From Oceanispirochaeta sp. M1 (lineage in GTDB: Bacteria; Spirochaetota; Spirochaetia; DSM-2461), in assembly GCF_003346715.1 (NCBI RefSeq), contig NZ_QQPQ01000021.1:36036-100035 (forward strand): a DNA stretch of 64,000 nucleotides. Direction: 5' to 3'. The position numbers and the translations under genes are program-made. Within the stretch, counting starts at the first letter, position 1; every line of letters begins with the position of its first letter. The notes beneath the pieces were generated by a model that worked only from the letters and a program-made list of their open reading frames with translations, did not search any database and was not told the origin of the DNA. Shown one piece after another: positions 53,040 to 62,900 of this stretch.

Positions 53040-53812
53040 TTGATTATCCTGGATTGAAATACCGGGCCGTCTTTACATACCCGGGCATACTGTTTCTCCT
53101 GACCTTCGGCCAGTTCCACCACACAGCCCATACAGGCTCCCACACCGCAGGCCATCATCTCTTCCATGGCTGTTTCGCTGGGAATGTTTTTTGAAACTGC
53201 AAAGTTATGACAGGCTTTCAGCATTCCTGTGGGTCCGCAGCTGTAGACATATGCATTTTTCAACTCAGAAGAGTCCAGACAGTTCAGGTAATCCACTGAA
53301 CTACCGTGAAATCCTTCAGAACCGTCATCTGTACAGAATTGAATCCTCCCGTTTTTAAGAGGAGGAAGGTCGGGGATCAATGATTTATCCCGGCAACCGA
53401 AAACCAGTATGGGGCTGTATCCGGCCTTATCCAGTTCTCTTGCAAAATAGAGGATGGGGCCGAGGCCGATTCCTCCGGCAACCAGGAGGGGAGTCTCTTT
53501 TTTTTTCGGCATGGTGAAACTGTTACCCAGGGGGCTCAGTACATCAAGAGTCTCTCCGTCTTTCATGGAAGAAAGAATTTCTGTTCCGGTTCCCCTCACC
53601 TGATAGATGATGGAAGCTGATTTTTCTTCCTGGTTATAAGCGGACAGAGCGAAGGGGCGGCGAAGCAGCGGTATGGGCTGTTCCTGGATTTTGATTGTCA
53701 GAAACTGTCCCGCTTTGGGTGTCTCACAGTCTTCAGGCCAGCTGAACTTCATCTCCATATACCCGAGGGCTATGGATTTCTGGCTGAGAATTTTTGATTT
53801 AAAGTTTTTCAT
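53030..53812 (-). CDS. pyrK: Dihydroorotate dehydrogenase B, electron transfer subunit
   Basis: 260 residues. An FAD-binding ferredoxin-reductase domain (PLLRRPFALSAYN) and NAD-binding domain (LLVAGGIGLGPILYFARE) precede the 2Fe-2S motif CGVGACMGCVVE with a further Cys in VCKDGPVF. Gene order dtxR-pyrK-pyrD with 2-bp spacing and a 10-bp overlap shows a single operon. Confidence 0.95.
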   Translation of the reverse strand: MKNFKSKILSQKSIALGYMEMKFSWPEDCETPKAGQFLTIKIQEQPIPLLRRPFALSAYNQEEKSASIIYQVRGTGTEILSSMKDGETLDVLSPLGNSFTMPKKKETPLLVAGGIGLGPILYFARELDKAGYSPILVFGCRDKSLIPDLPPLKNGRIQFCTDDGSEGFHGSSVDYLNCLDSSELKNAYVYSCGPTGMLKACHNFAVSKNIPSETAMEEMMACGVGACMGCVVELAEGQEKQYARVCKDGPVFQSRIIKWT

Positions 53813-53814
53813 GT

Positions 53815-54240
53815 CTATCCCAGAATTATTTTTTCAAGATCTTTATCTGAAAAGTTCTTAGTGAGGTAGCTGCTCAGGTTCTCCAGACGTTTTGCTGTTT
53901 CCTGATCAATGGAATGTTCAATCCGGCAGGCTTCTGCAGCCGCTTTTTCAGGTGCGAGAAAAAGAGTCTGTTCCAGAAAGCGGAGAAGAATCGTATGTTT
54001 TTTCAATACGGCTTTGGCTAGAACCTTACCCTGGTCAGTCAGATTGATAAATGAATTTTTTTCATACTCAATCATCCCTTTTGATTTGAGATTCTTTAAT
54101 GCACCCGTAACGGAAGGCATCTGTACAGAAAGTTTTTCTGCAATGTCTTTTACTCTGGCAACCCGATTTTTTTCTTCAAGCTGAAGTATCGCTTCAAGAT
54201 AATCTTCCAGGCTGGGTGTGAGTTTAATGTTTTTATCCAT
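53815..54240 (-). CDS. DtxR/MntR-family metal-dependent repressor
   Basis: 141 residues: N-terminal winged helix (MPSVTGALKNLKSKGMI) and dimerisation/metal domain. The metal ligands by alignment are D13, E16, H82, C105, E108 and H109. D13 is the MntR-like choice and C105 the DtxR/IdeR-like choice, so the preferred metal (Mn or Fe) is not clear. There is no C-terminal SH3 domain. It is the first gene of an operon with pyrK and pyrD, two bases before the pyrK start. Confidence 0.9.
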   Translation of the reverse strand: MDKNIKLTPSLEDYLEAILQLEEKNRVARVKDIAEKLSVQMPSVTGALKNLKSKGMIEYEKNSFINLTDQGKVLAKAVLKKHTILLRFLEQTLFLAPEKAAAEACRIEHSIDQETAKRLENLSSYLTKNFSDKDLEKIILG

Positions 54241-54283
54241 ATATCTTTTTTAACAGAAACACCATGAATTATCAAGAAAAATA

Positions 54284-54302
54284 TGAGGATAGGCTAAGAA
54301 TA
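54284..54302. promoter_or_regulatory. Possible DtxR-type box upstream of dtxR
   Basis: TGAGGATAGGCTAAGAATA matches the 19-base DtxR/IdeR consensus at about 13 positions, mainly its left half and centre (AGGCTAA). It is 44 bases before the dtxR start, suitable for autoregulation. The right half is poor. Confidence 0.35.
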
Positions 54303-54331
54303 TTAGGATCTAAGCCTGTTCTTTTATACTA

Positions 54332-54871
54332 TTACGAGGGTTTTCGAACTTTCCAGAGGCTTGTGAGGCTTAGATCTTCCCACCAATTTCTTGTTTCATC
54401 ATATCTTAATTTATACAGACCAAGCTGCCAGCTGGGGAATTGAAAGATTTTTTCAATCTGCTGATTCTTGGCTTGAAACTGGCCGGCTGCCTCAATTCTT
54501 CCGGGCTGCAACAGAAGCCCCTCCCAATTAATAAAAGAGACTTTCTCCTGAGGGGGGATGTTTTTACCGTGTATTTCTCTGAACATTACAGAGTTTTCAA
54601 ACTCTTTTCTGTCCTTCATCTGCAGAATAATATTGTCCTCTTTTAAAACAGGACCTGTCAGTTTCAGAGGGGGGAGTGTTTTCAGTTCGGCACTATTCAC
54701 ACGGTCTCTAGGGAATGATGCTGACCAGAGAGCCAGGGGAACCATAAGGGGGAGGGGAGAATGCCATCCGAAATCTTCGGTACAGGATATCTGGTATCTT
54801 TTGAGATCCCCGTCTGCACCCTTTTCCGGGCATAATGCTGTCATATAGACGCTTTTCATCTTCCTGTCCAC
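54332..54871 (-). CDS. Hypothetical protein, ~175-179 aa
   Basis: Either a GTG start at 54871 or the ATG at 54859; neither has a convincing ribosome binding site. No signal peptide or motif is recognised; the sequence is Trp- and Pro-rich toward the C-terminus (FPSWQLGLYKLRYDE). It is divergent from the HESSH protein gene and about 90 bases upstream of dtxR on the same strand. The long frame and low overlap with other genes support it as real, without function. Confidence 0.6.
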   Translation of the reverse strand: MDRKMKSVYMTALCPEKGADGDLKRYQISCTEDFGWHSPLPLMVPLALWSASFPRDRVNSAELKTLPPLKLTGPVLKEDNIILQMKDRKEFENSVMFREIHGKNIPPQEKVSFINWEGLLLQPGRIEAAGQFQAKNQQIEKIFQFPSWQLGLYKLRYDETRNWWEDLSLTSLWKVRKPS

Positions 54872-54913
54872 CTTTACCGTATGATCATCTTATATTATAA
54901 AAGACTATAGACT

Positions 54914-56446
54914 ATGAATAGAAGTTATTTATATATACTGGGAATCCTCCTCATTTTTTCAACTTACCTCCCTGCTGAGGAAGTATCTTCCTATTCAATC
55001 AGGAAAGAGCAGAGGGACTTTGAAAGTAAACGGACAACCACTCCCTATCTGATGAAGGATGGGGCAAAGCATCACCCCGGTCTCAACAGCAGGGAAAAGA
55101 GTTTTTTTCCTCCTCTGGAAGACTGCAGTCTCTATCTTTTTCTTCCCCGGACAGAGAAGGCACAACTGACTATAGATATGGGAGATGAAACGGCAGAGCT
55201 CAATCTGCCGGTATCTGAAGAAAAGCAGATCCTTACATTGATCATCCCTGAAGGTAAAGCTGTCAGATCTATAAATATGCCTCTGACCCAGGAATATTCT
55301 CTCAGTCCTTATCTCTCGTTGAATAGTGCAACAGAAATAACAGTATTTCTGGACAGGCCAGATGAATATCTTCTGAGTCTCCCCTCCATAAATCCCGAAG
55401 GGAAAGAACTGAGTATAACTCTGGATAACAGGGACATTATCAGCATTCAGGATAAAGATGGTGAGAAATACAGGCTTGAATCTTTTGAGGGACGGCGAAG
55501 TTTTCACTTTCCCTTTCCTCAGGATAACTCAGCAACATTGACCCTCTCTTCATCCTCCGGTCCCGATTATCTCTCTTTTCAGGCAGTGGAAGAGCCTGCC
55601 TTTCCAGATCCAATTGTCAGGAGCGGAGCTCAAATTCTCAATCGTTCCTTATCCACATGGCGGAATGAGAACTTTGAGATTTACAACTGGTCTTCGTTTC
55701 CGGAGATCCTGATTCTGGATTGCCTTGACTATGATGTGCAAAACCGTTTTTTCAGAAGACTGGCCTTTTTTGTTGAAAAGAAAGGTTATAAGGGAAAGCT
55801 GCTCAGTAATGCTGAACTTGAGGGGAAGCATGCCTGGAATGCCCATGATTACCGACCCTATGATCTGGCGGATTTCTATAATCTGGTGCAGGAGAGGGAT
55901 TTTACGATTTATCCTGAGGAAGCACTGCTGAGGAATCTGCTGATCAGCAGGGGAATCCTAATTGAGAATGACGGTGGAATCCTGTCACCCGGGCAGGGAG
56001 CAGTCCTTTCCATATCAAGGGAATCCCCTGATGACCTGAGATATCGCTTTTTTGTACACGAATCATCCCATGGAATCTACTTTATATCCTTTGAATACAG
56101 GGAGTTTGTAAGAGAACTCTGGGAATCTCTCCATGAGGATGACAGGGCAATGTGGCGATTCTTTCTGGGATGGTATGGATATGATCCTGAAGAAGAGGAT
56201 CTTATGATTAATGAATTTCAGGCATATTTAATGCAGCAGAGATCAGTAGAGGCTCCAGGCTATTTTGGACCCCGAATGAGCTCTCTGGCGGGGAAATATC
56301 CGGCACAAAGAGATCTTCTGGAAAGGGGGATTGGAGCTGGAAGTGCAGGTTTCCAGGTCTGGGCTGAGGTTATTGAAGATTGGCTCTCTGCAAAATGGGG
56401 TCTGAAAGCAGGAAATTTCTTCCCACTGCATAAGGAATTGCATTAA
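54914..56446 (+). CDS. Secreted putative zinc metallopeptidase (HESSH motif)
   Basis: 510 residues with a signal peptide (residues 1-20, cleavage after LPAEE). Residues 30-230 are beta-rich with repeated short Ig-like strands. The C-terminal ~280 residues are helical and contain HESSH (H382, E383, H386), an HExxH zinc site, then INEFQAYLMQQ with E434 about 48 residues later as the likely third ligand, as in gluzincins. This implies a periplasmic or surface peptidase. I recognise no named family, and loss of activity cannot be excluded. Confidence 0.6.
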   Translation: MNRSYLYILGILLIFSTYLPAEEVSSYSIRKEQRDFESKRTTTPYLMKDGAKHHPGLNSREKSFFPPLEDCSLYLFLPRTEKAQLTIDMGDETAELNLPVSEEKQILTLIIPEGKAVRSINMPLTQEYSLSPYLSLNSATEITVFLDRPDEYLLSLPSINPEGKELSITLDNRDIISIQDKDGEKYRLESFEGRRSFHFPFPQDNSATLTLSSSSGPDYLSFQAVEEPAFPDPIVRSGAQILNRSLSTWRNENFEIYNWSSFPEILILDCLDYDVQNRFFRRLAFFVEKKGYKGKLLSNAELEGKHAWNAHDYRPYDLADFYNLVQERDFTIYPEEALLRNLLISRGILIENDGGILSPGQGAVLSISRESPDDLRYRFFVHESSHGIYFISFEYREFVRELWESLHEDDRAMWRFFLGWYGYDPEEEDLMINEFQAYLMQQRSVEAPGYFGPRMSSLAGKYPAQRDLLERGIGAGSAGFQVWAEVIEDWLSAKWGLKAGNFFPLHKELH

Positions 56447-56492
56447 AGTTTGATGAAAATTGGAATTCACCGAATATTAGGTGGTTTTCGAC

Positions 56493-56521
56493 TTTACATA
56501 GTTTTTTCTATTTGATATATT
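56493..56521 (+). promoter_or_regulatory. Promoter of rpmB
   Basis: TTTACA (56493-56498) and TATATT (56516-56521) are 17 bases apart, 42 bases before the rpmB ATG; an AGGTAGGATAG ribosome binding site follows. Confidence 0.7.
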
Positions 56522-56562
56522 TCAGATCGCTCAATTAATATGAAAACAAAGGTAGGATAGAT

Positions 56563-56790
56563 ATGTCTCGAAAATGTGAAATCTGTGGAAAAGGTACCGT
56601 TGCGGGACACAGTGTACCCAGAAAGGGTCTTCCCAAGAAAAAAGGTGGAGCCGGTCAGCATATCGGTGTAAAGTCTAAAAGAACTTTCAAACCTAACCTT
56701 CTTAAGATAAAAGCTCTTATTAATGGTACACCAAAGTCCATGAAAATCTGTACCCGCTGTCTTAAGGCAGGGAAAGTAGTAAAAGCTTAA
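56563..56790 (+). CDS. rpmB: 50S ribosomal protein L28
   Basis: 75 residues. The zinc-ribbon form of L28 with CEICGK near the N-terminus and CTRCLKAG at the C-terminus, and the KRTFKPNLLK block. The extra glycine/lysine-rich stretch VPRKGLPKKKGGAGQH is like spirochaete L28. It is a single-gene unit with its own promoter and terminator. Confidence 0.96.
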   Translation: MSRKCEICGKGTVAGHSVPRKGLPKKKGGAGQHIGVKSKRTFKPNLLKIKALINGTPKSMKICTRCLKAGKVVKA

Positions 56791-56802
56791 TTTTACTACT
56801 TT
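56773..56802 (+). terminator. Terminator overlapping the end of rpmB
   Basis: A perfect 12-bp stem AAAGTAGTAAAA/TTTTACTACTTT with a 6-base loop (GCTTAA) includes the last codons and the stop of rpmB. It is AT-rich with only a short T stretch after, and could serve both this gene and the convergent hydrolase gene. Confidence 0.65.
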
Positions 56803-56811
56803 CATATTTAG

Positions 56812-57579
56812 TTATTCAGGGATGTTTATTTGTAAACCGTCCCAGGCTGGTTCTATTCCTTCGGGAAGAGCAGCCTTTAACTGGAAATGATCGACATCAT
56901 GACTTAAATGTGTCAGATAAGCCCTTATGGGGCTTATTTTTTTTATAAATTCCAAAGCCTCGGGAATTGAGAAGTGAGTCTCGTGGGGTTCATTCCTTAA
57001 AGCGCCCAGGATCAGAGTATCCAGGCCCATCAGTAATTTTGCAGATTCTTCAGATACAGCACTGCAGTCAGTCAAATAGGCAAATTTTCCGAATCGATAT
57101 CCCAGAATTCTTATCTTCCCATGAAATATAGGTATAGGTCTTACCGTTATATTTCCAGCTTGAAATTCACGGCTCGTATCAATTGTCTTTAAGCTGATAT
57201 TTGGTGTTCCGCCGCCCTCTTGTACAGGAGGGGTGAAGATATATGGAAAGCGGGCTTCAATTTCATCACATACATCCTGCTGGGCCCATATAGGAATTTT
57301 CTTTTTCCAGCTGAAGGGTCTCAGGTCATCTATACCATGGAGGTGATCTGCATGGGCATGAGTGACAAGAACAGCGTCAATATCTTTAATTCCACTGCGC
57401 ACAGTCTGGAGTCTGAATTCGGGAGATGTATCAATAATCAGGTTTGTTCCGTTATGCTGCAGCCATACTGAACAGCGGTAACGTTTGTTTTCTTCAATCT
57501 CCGATGTACAAACGGAGCAGTCACAGTTGGCAATGGGAATTCCATGGGAGGTTCCGGTGCCGAGAAGGGTTATTATCAT
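56812..57579 (-). CDS. Metallo-beta-lactamase-fold hydrolase (PhnP-like)
   Basis: 255 residues. The zinc motif THAHADHLHG is near residue 94, preceded by GTGTSHGIPIANCDC (Cys cluster C19/C21/C24 typical of the PhnP/lipoate-protein ligase-associated group). PhnP acts as a phosphodiesterase on cyclic phosphates; the substrate here is unknown. It is convergent with rpmB. Confidence 0.88.
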   Translation of the reverse strand: MIITLLGTGTSHGIPIANCDCSVCTSEIEENKRYRCSVWLQHNGTNLIIDTSPEFRLQTVRSGIKDIDAVLVTHAHADHLHGIDDLRPFSWKKKIPIWAQQDVCDEIEARFPYIFTPPVQEGGGTPNISLKTIDTSREFQAGNITVRPIPIFHGKIRILGYRFGKFAYLTDCSAVSEESAKLLMGLDTLILGALRNEPHETHFSIPEALEFIKKISPIRAYLTHLSHDVDHFQLKAALPEGIEPAWDGLQINIPE

Positions 57580-57760
57580 AGCCGTCAGTGTATCAGATTA
57601 CCCCCGGAATGTGGATTCTCCCCGAACTTTTCTCTGATTACTGAATTTAAATTCAATATTAACGGTTCTGATGGATTTTTTTGTGAATATTATTATATCT
57701 ATGAATCACGAATCTGTGGTATTTTGATGTATACTATAAGAAGAACAGGAGGAGAACATT

Positions 57761-59944
57761 ATGTCCTCCCAGCACAGATTCTATCTCTCAGTTATCAGTC
57801 TCGTAATGATTCTCACGGGTTCTTTGTCTTCTCAGGAGGCAGTCCCGGAGCCTGTCGGAACTACCGGCGCTGTCAGAACTTACGGGATTAACTACAACAA
57901 TAAGTACCGCAGTCCTATTGCGGTCGGACTTGAATATCAGAGCATAAGTCCCATTAAGATTACATATGATGAAGAATATCGAATCAACGATTTCAATCTG
58001 AAGGGTACTTACTCATTTAAGTCCATTCCTCAAATCCAACCATTCGCAGGGCTGGGTATTCAGATTGTCGCTCCTTTGAAAGCCGGTGATACGGGGGATG
58101 CAGAGACATTTTCCCATAACATCTATTACGGGGTTCTCGGTGCTTCTTATATTCATAAATTCAGTAAACAGATTGAGGTCGGTGGAGATCTCTATTTCGG
58201 CTTGGGACAGGCTGTATATCCCAATATTGATACCCAGTATAATGAACCCAGGGGCGCCCTGGAGTTCCTGGCGGGGGCCGGAGGATCAGCAGCCTTTAAT
58301 ATTTCCTACAACTTCAGTCTCAGTTTTCATCCCACTCTGCGATATCAGCGCTCCTTCTCTGCCCTTGAAAGATTTAACGGCCTATCATTCGGATTGGGAT
58401 TCGGTGTTGCCTACAGGATTGGAACCGACCCGGATGATCCCAGGGCGGAAATAAAGAGTATCCGTTTTGGTGAATTTGAACTGCCCCCCATGTTTGCGTC
58501 CATGCAGAGTTATTATTCAAATAATCCTATAGGCCAAATTGAGCTGACCAATACAGAGAAATTCCCCATAAATGATGTGAATATCAATTTTATGCAGGCC
58601 GGATTTATGGATGCTCCCACCAAGTCCGACTCCATTGCAGAGATTGCCCCCGGAGAATCCGTGGATGTCGATATCTATGCTGCTTATAATCAGGAAGTCT
58701 TTTCCATAGAAGGTATTTCTCCATTGACTGCAGAACTCTCTATCGACTATTCCGCCCGTGGAAATATAGGACGTCAGATGATGACCGTATCCTATGACCT
58801 CTACGATAAAGAATCTCTGACCTGGGATGACGACCGAAAAATGGCTGCCTATATTACTCCCTCCGATTCAGCACTTAGAAACTATGCCAGTTTTGTTCGT
58901 CAGAGTGCGCGGGATGTTGTGAACCCGGGTCTCAATGAGTCCCTTCAGATCGGACTGCAGATGTTCTACGGTCTGACAGAAATCGGATGTATCTACCAGA
59001 AGGATCCGACATCTCCCTTTGATGCCGCTCAGGAAGATCCTTTTGTAATAGACAAGGTCAGTCTGCCGAGAAACACCCTGAAAAGAGGAACCGGTGACTG
59101 TGATGACCTGACAGCTCTGTACTGCAGTCTTCTGGAATCTGTAGGTATCGAGACTTCCTTTATCACAACTCCCGGACATATTTATGCCGCCTTCAACACC
59201 AAGGAAGAGGCAAAAAACTTCCAGCAGATCCACCCCGATAAATCAAGAACACTGAATATTGACGGTGAACTCTGGGTTCCCGTGGAAATTACCCTGATCG
59301 GGACATCCGGTTTTGAACAGGCCTGGGAAGTAGGGGCCGAAGAGTTCAACAAGTATGAGAATGAAACTGAAAAGAGAGGGCTCTATAGAACAAGAGAGGC
59401 CCAGCAGATATTCCGTCCTGTAGGTCTGAAAGAGACTGACCTGGGACTGCAGTATGGTGAAAAAGCCTCTATCGCCAGAGCCGTTGATCAGGAGATTGGT
59501 CAGCTGGTGAATAAGATTATCGCCTACTATGACCAGCAGGCTCGTGAGAAAGACAGCAAGAGCGGTTACAACAGCCTGGGTACAATCTGTACAAAGTTCG
59601 GCGAATACAACAGAGCCGAACAGGCTTTCAACTATGCCCTGGCTCTGGACAGAAACTATCTTCCCTCCAAGGTCAACCTGGCTAATATCATGTTCCTTAA
59701 GGGACAGTATCAGAATGCACTTCGCCTGTATCACAATGTTGAACAGGATTATCTCTCCCGCTCCAGAACCTCATCGGCTGCTTACTCCCGCATTGTTCTC
59801 AACCTGGCAAGATGTTACTACGAATTACAGAATTTCGATAAATCGGCTGATTATGCAGATCAGCTGAAAGAACTTGACCCTGCACTGCTCAGACAGTATT
59901 CCTACCTCTCCGAGGATGGAACCACCACAGCAGTAGAAGGGTGA
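57761..59944 (+). CDS. Outer-membrane-type barrel/transglutaminase-like/TPR fusion protein
   Basis: 727 residues with a signal peptide (cleavage near SLSSQ, residue ~25) and an AGGAGGAG site. Residues 30-230 resemble a small beta-barrel or porin-like domain (GLGIQIVAPL, GLSFGLGFGVAYRI), 235-385 are beta-rich, and 390-530 form a transglutaminase-like papain-fold domain: C447 in GTGDCDDLTALYC, H473 in PGHIYAAF, E509 in WVPVEIT as third residue. The C-terminal ~160 residues contain TPR-like repeats (LGTICTKFGEYNRAEQAF, VNLANIMFLKGQYQNALRLY). The next gene, a giant lipoprotein, starts 14 bases later. Confidence 0.75.
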   Translation: MSSQHRFYLSVISLVMILTGSLSSQEAVPEPVGTTGAVRTYGINYNNKYRSPIAVGLEYQSISPIKITYDEEYRINDFNLKGTYSFKSIPQIQPFAGLGIQIVAPLKAGDTGDAETFSHNIYYGVLGASYIHKFSKQIEVGGDLYFGLGQAVYPNIDTQYNEPRGALEFLAGAGGSAAFNISYNFSLSFHPTLRYQRSFSALERFNGLSFGLGFGVAYRIGTDPDDPRAEIKSIRFGEFELPPMFASMQSYYSNNPIGQIELTNTEKFPINDVNINFMQAGFMDAPTKSDSIAEIAPGESVDVDIYAAYNQEVFSIEGISPLTAELSIDYSARGNIGRQMMTVSYDLYDKESLTWDDDRKMAAYITPSDSALRNYASFVRQSARDVVNPGLNESLQIGLQMFYGLTEIGCIYQKDPTSPFDAAQEDPFVIDKVSLPRNTLKRGTGDCDDLTALYCSLLESVGIETSFITTPGHIYAAFNTKEEAKNFQQIHPDKSRTLNIDGELWVPVEITLIGTSGFEQAWEVGAEEFNKYENETEKRGLYRTREAQQIFRPVGLKETDLGLQYGEKASIARAVDQEIGQLVNKIIAYYDQQAREKDSKSGYNSLGTICTKFGEYNRAEQAFNYALALDRNYLPSKVNLANIMFLKGQYQNALRLYHNVEQDYLSRSRTSSAAYSRIVLNLARCYYELQNFDKSADYADQLKELDPALLRQYSYLSEDGTTTAVEG

Positions 59945-59958
59945 AAGGAAGGTCCGTT

Positions 59959-62900
59959 ATGAAAAAGTATTTAATATTGACCGCCACCATAGCTCTTACT
60001 CTGCTCTTTGTTTCCTGTCCCGAACCGCTGACTGAGGATATTGTCACTTCGGCGCAGGATTCGATTGCTCCTGTTATTGAGATTTATAGTCCTTCAGGAA
60101 ATGCTGAGTACCTGTCAGTTGTTGAGTTTGAGATTCAAATCAAAGATGATGCTGAAAATGAAAATGATGAGAAAGGCGATATTTCTACAGTTGAATTTTC
60201 TGTTTCAAATGATGATTTTCGCGGAGGACGAATTCTCATAAGTCCTGATGGTATTGTTACTCAGGATGAAGAGGGAGGTTCTGACTTAATAAATTATGAT
60301 CCTGAGACAGGACTTGCTTCTTTTTCAATTTCTACAATAGAACCTAATATATTAAGCGGTTTGATATCTGTCACAATAACTGCTACAGACCGAAATAGTA
60401 ATTCCAGTCAGGAGAGTATAACCCTCTTTGAAAATGAAGGTCCCTGGTTCGAATTAAGTATCACAGATGAGGATGATAAATCTAATAGATACCTGGCCAG
60501 TGAATTCCTCTGGATCAGTTGTAAAATCGGAAATTCTAGTTCAGATAAACTATCAAGCAGTGAAATTATAAGTATTGAGTGGAGTTTAGCCGACTCTATC
60601 ATCGGAACCCTGTTTCTGGATAAAACTACAAGCTATGTAGATTCATACTCAGGTGAAACTTTAACTTATTACGATACGGCAGAAGGAGTTTATAAGAGAT
60701 CAATTGATGGATTTGCTTCTGAAGACTATGTCACAGATAATATCTTTGATCCTGTCACAAATACCCTTACTGCGGTTGTTCGTGTAAATGATAACCTGGA
60801 GGATAAAGGGTCCATTCTTTTCAATCTGACCATTGAAGATCAGAATGGTCATGAAGTTGAGGAAACAGTTTATATAACAGAAAATAAAATAGGGCCTAAT
60901 ATTACTCCCTCTTCAGTTGATGATGGTATTTACGGATATTTTTCGGATAATGGAAATGCAGATATTATTACTGGTGGTATGATTGAGGATGAAGATGATC
61001 TTAGTGAATTTGTCTTTAAGCTGACAAACGGTACATCTGGTACTGATTATGAGGAAATTACATCAGGAGTAACGGCTGTGGGAGTGACCTTTGATACAGT
61101 TGTTAATGGAGAAACAGTTGACTTTGCAATCGATATTGAGAGTCATCTTACTACTCTTCTTGCAGATGTAGATTATGATCCGCTTGAAGAGACATACATA
61201 GATATTAAAGCAACAGCTACGAATGGAGTCTCAACATCTTTACGACGTCTTTTGGAAGAGGATAGTACAGCTCCTGATATTTCTTCTGTCTCTTTTGAGA
61301 GTAGTAATGACGAGTATCCATTTTATAGTAAAGAAACTCATGATTTAACCCTGAGATTCTCTGCTAATGACCTTATTAGTGAAGATGATGATCTGAATAT
61401 TGAAACAAGCATTGGTGGAATTCCACAAACTAATATTGCTACTGATTCCGGAGACTATGAATTTATATCTGATAATTGGTCTGGTGGCTCTGACAGTGAT
61501 GAATATGTACCTGTTATAGTTATAGTTTCAGATCGTTTGGATAATTCTTCAACCTATGTTAGTAAAAATTATGATAGTCCTCCGGCTGGATATACAGAAT
61601 TTGTCCAGAATGTGATGTATTACAGTGGAGCTCCTACAGTAAGCTTTACAGTCACAGGAAATAACAGTTCTAATTCGCTATTTGCTAAGGATGATACAAC
61701 AGTTTCAGTGGCGGCCAGTTCATCACGTGATCTGGTTACTCCTACGATCTCAATAAATACGAACAGCGTGGATCTTGAAGAGGCAGGATCAATTAAATCT
61801 TATTCCAAGACTCAATTGATCAGCAGTCTTGCTGTCGAGCCAACTCAAGATACGACAATATCTTTTGCGTCAACAGTCTATGATAGAGCCGGTAATGATC
61901 TCTCTGTAAGTGATAGCTCTATTACTTATGATAATGATGCACCTGAGATCAGTTATTTAACCCTTACATTTACAGATACTGATACTATTGTCACTGATGG
62001 AGTCGTTGTGGATGGCCTGACGACTTATATCAATAGTTATGCGAATGATACGGATACAGATATATCACTAAGTGTTAATGATGGCAGTGGCGGCACGTCA
62101 TTGTTGGATCTGGATGATAATTTCCGCGGTTATCAATATACTTTTGGTAGCTTTACTGGATCTGAAACCAGTGCTGATGACATTAATGCCGATTCTATCG
62201 ACTATTCGACTTACTCGGCGGATGCTTTAGAGGGAAGTAATAGTCTTACGCTCCGGGTATATGATGAGGCAGGTAACTTTGATGACACATCAATAATTTT
62301 TACTCTGGATACTGTGGCTCCTATAATAAACGTTACTGAGTTTACAACTCCTGGTACTACCTATACAGCCTATGCAAAAGAGAACGAAAAGGTTGAATTA
62401 GACTTTACAATTGTAGAAGCAGTATCTGGAATTGATACAAGTGGTAGTTTTGTCAAAATCAATAATTCTACTGAATCTCCTACTACCTATTTTGGAGATG
62501 GAACATCTATGACATCTGATTATAATACAACAGGTGTTGCTGGTTCCAATGATTACATCGACTTTGAAATAAGCATCCTGGATAAAGCAGGAAATAGTAG
62601 TATTACTATTGATGATGAAGCTGATCTTGATTCTGATGGTTATCGTGATGCGTCAACTAAAAATGTGATGTATTACAGCGGTGCTCCTATAGTAAGTTTT
62701 ACAGTCACTGGAAATAACAGTTCCAATTCGCTATTTGCCAAGGATGATACTACAGTTTCAGTGGCAGCCAGTTCATCACGTGATCTGTCCGTTCCTACAG
62801 TCTTAATCGCTACGAACAGCGTGGATCTTGAAGAGGCAGGATCAATTAAATCTTATTCCAAGACTCAATTGATCAGCAGTCTTGCTGTCGAGCCAACTCA

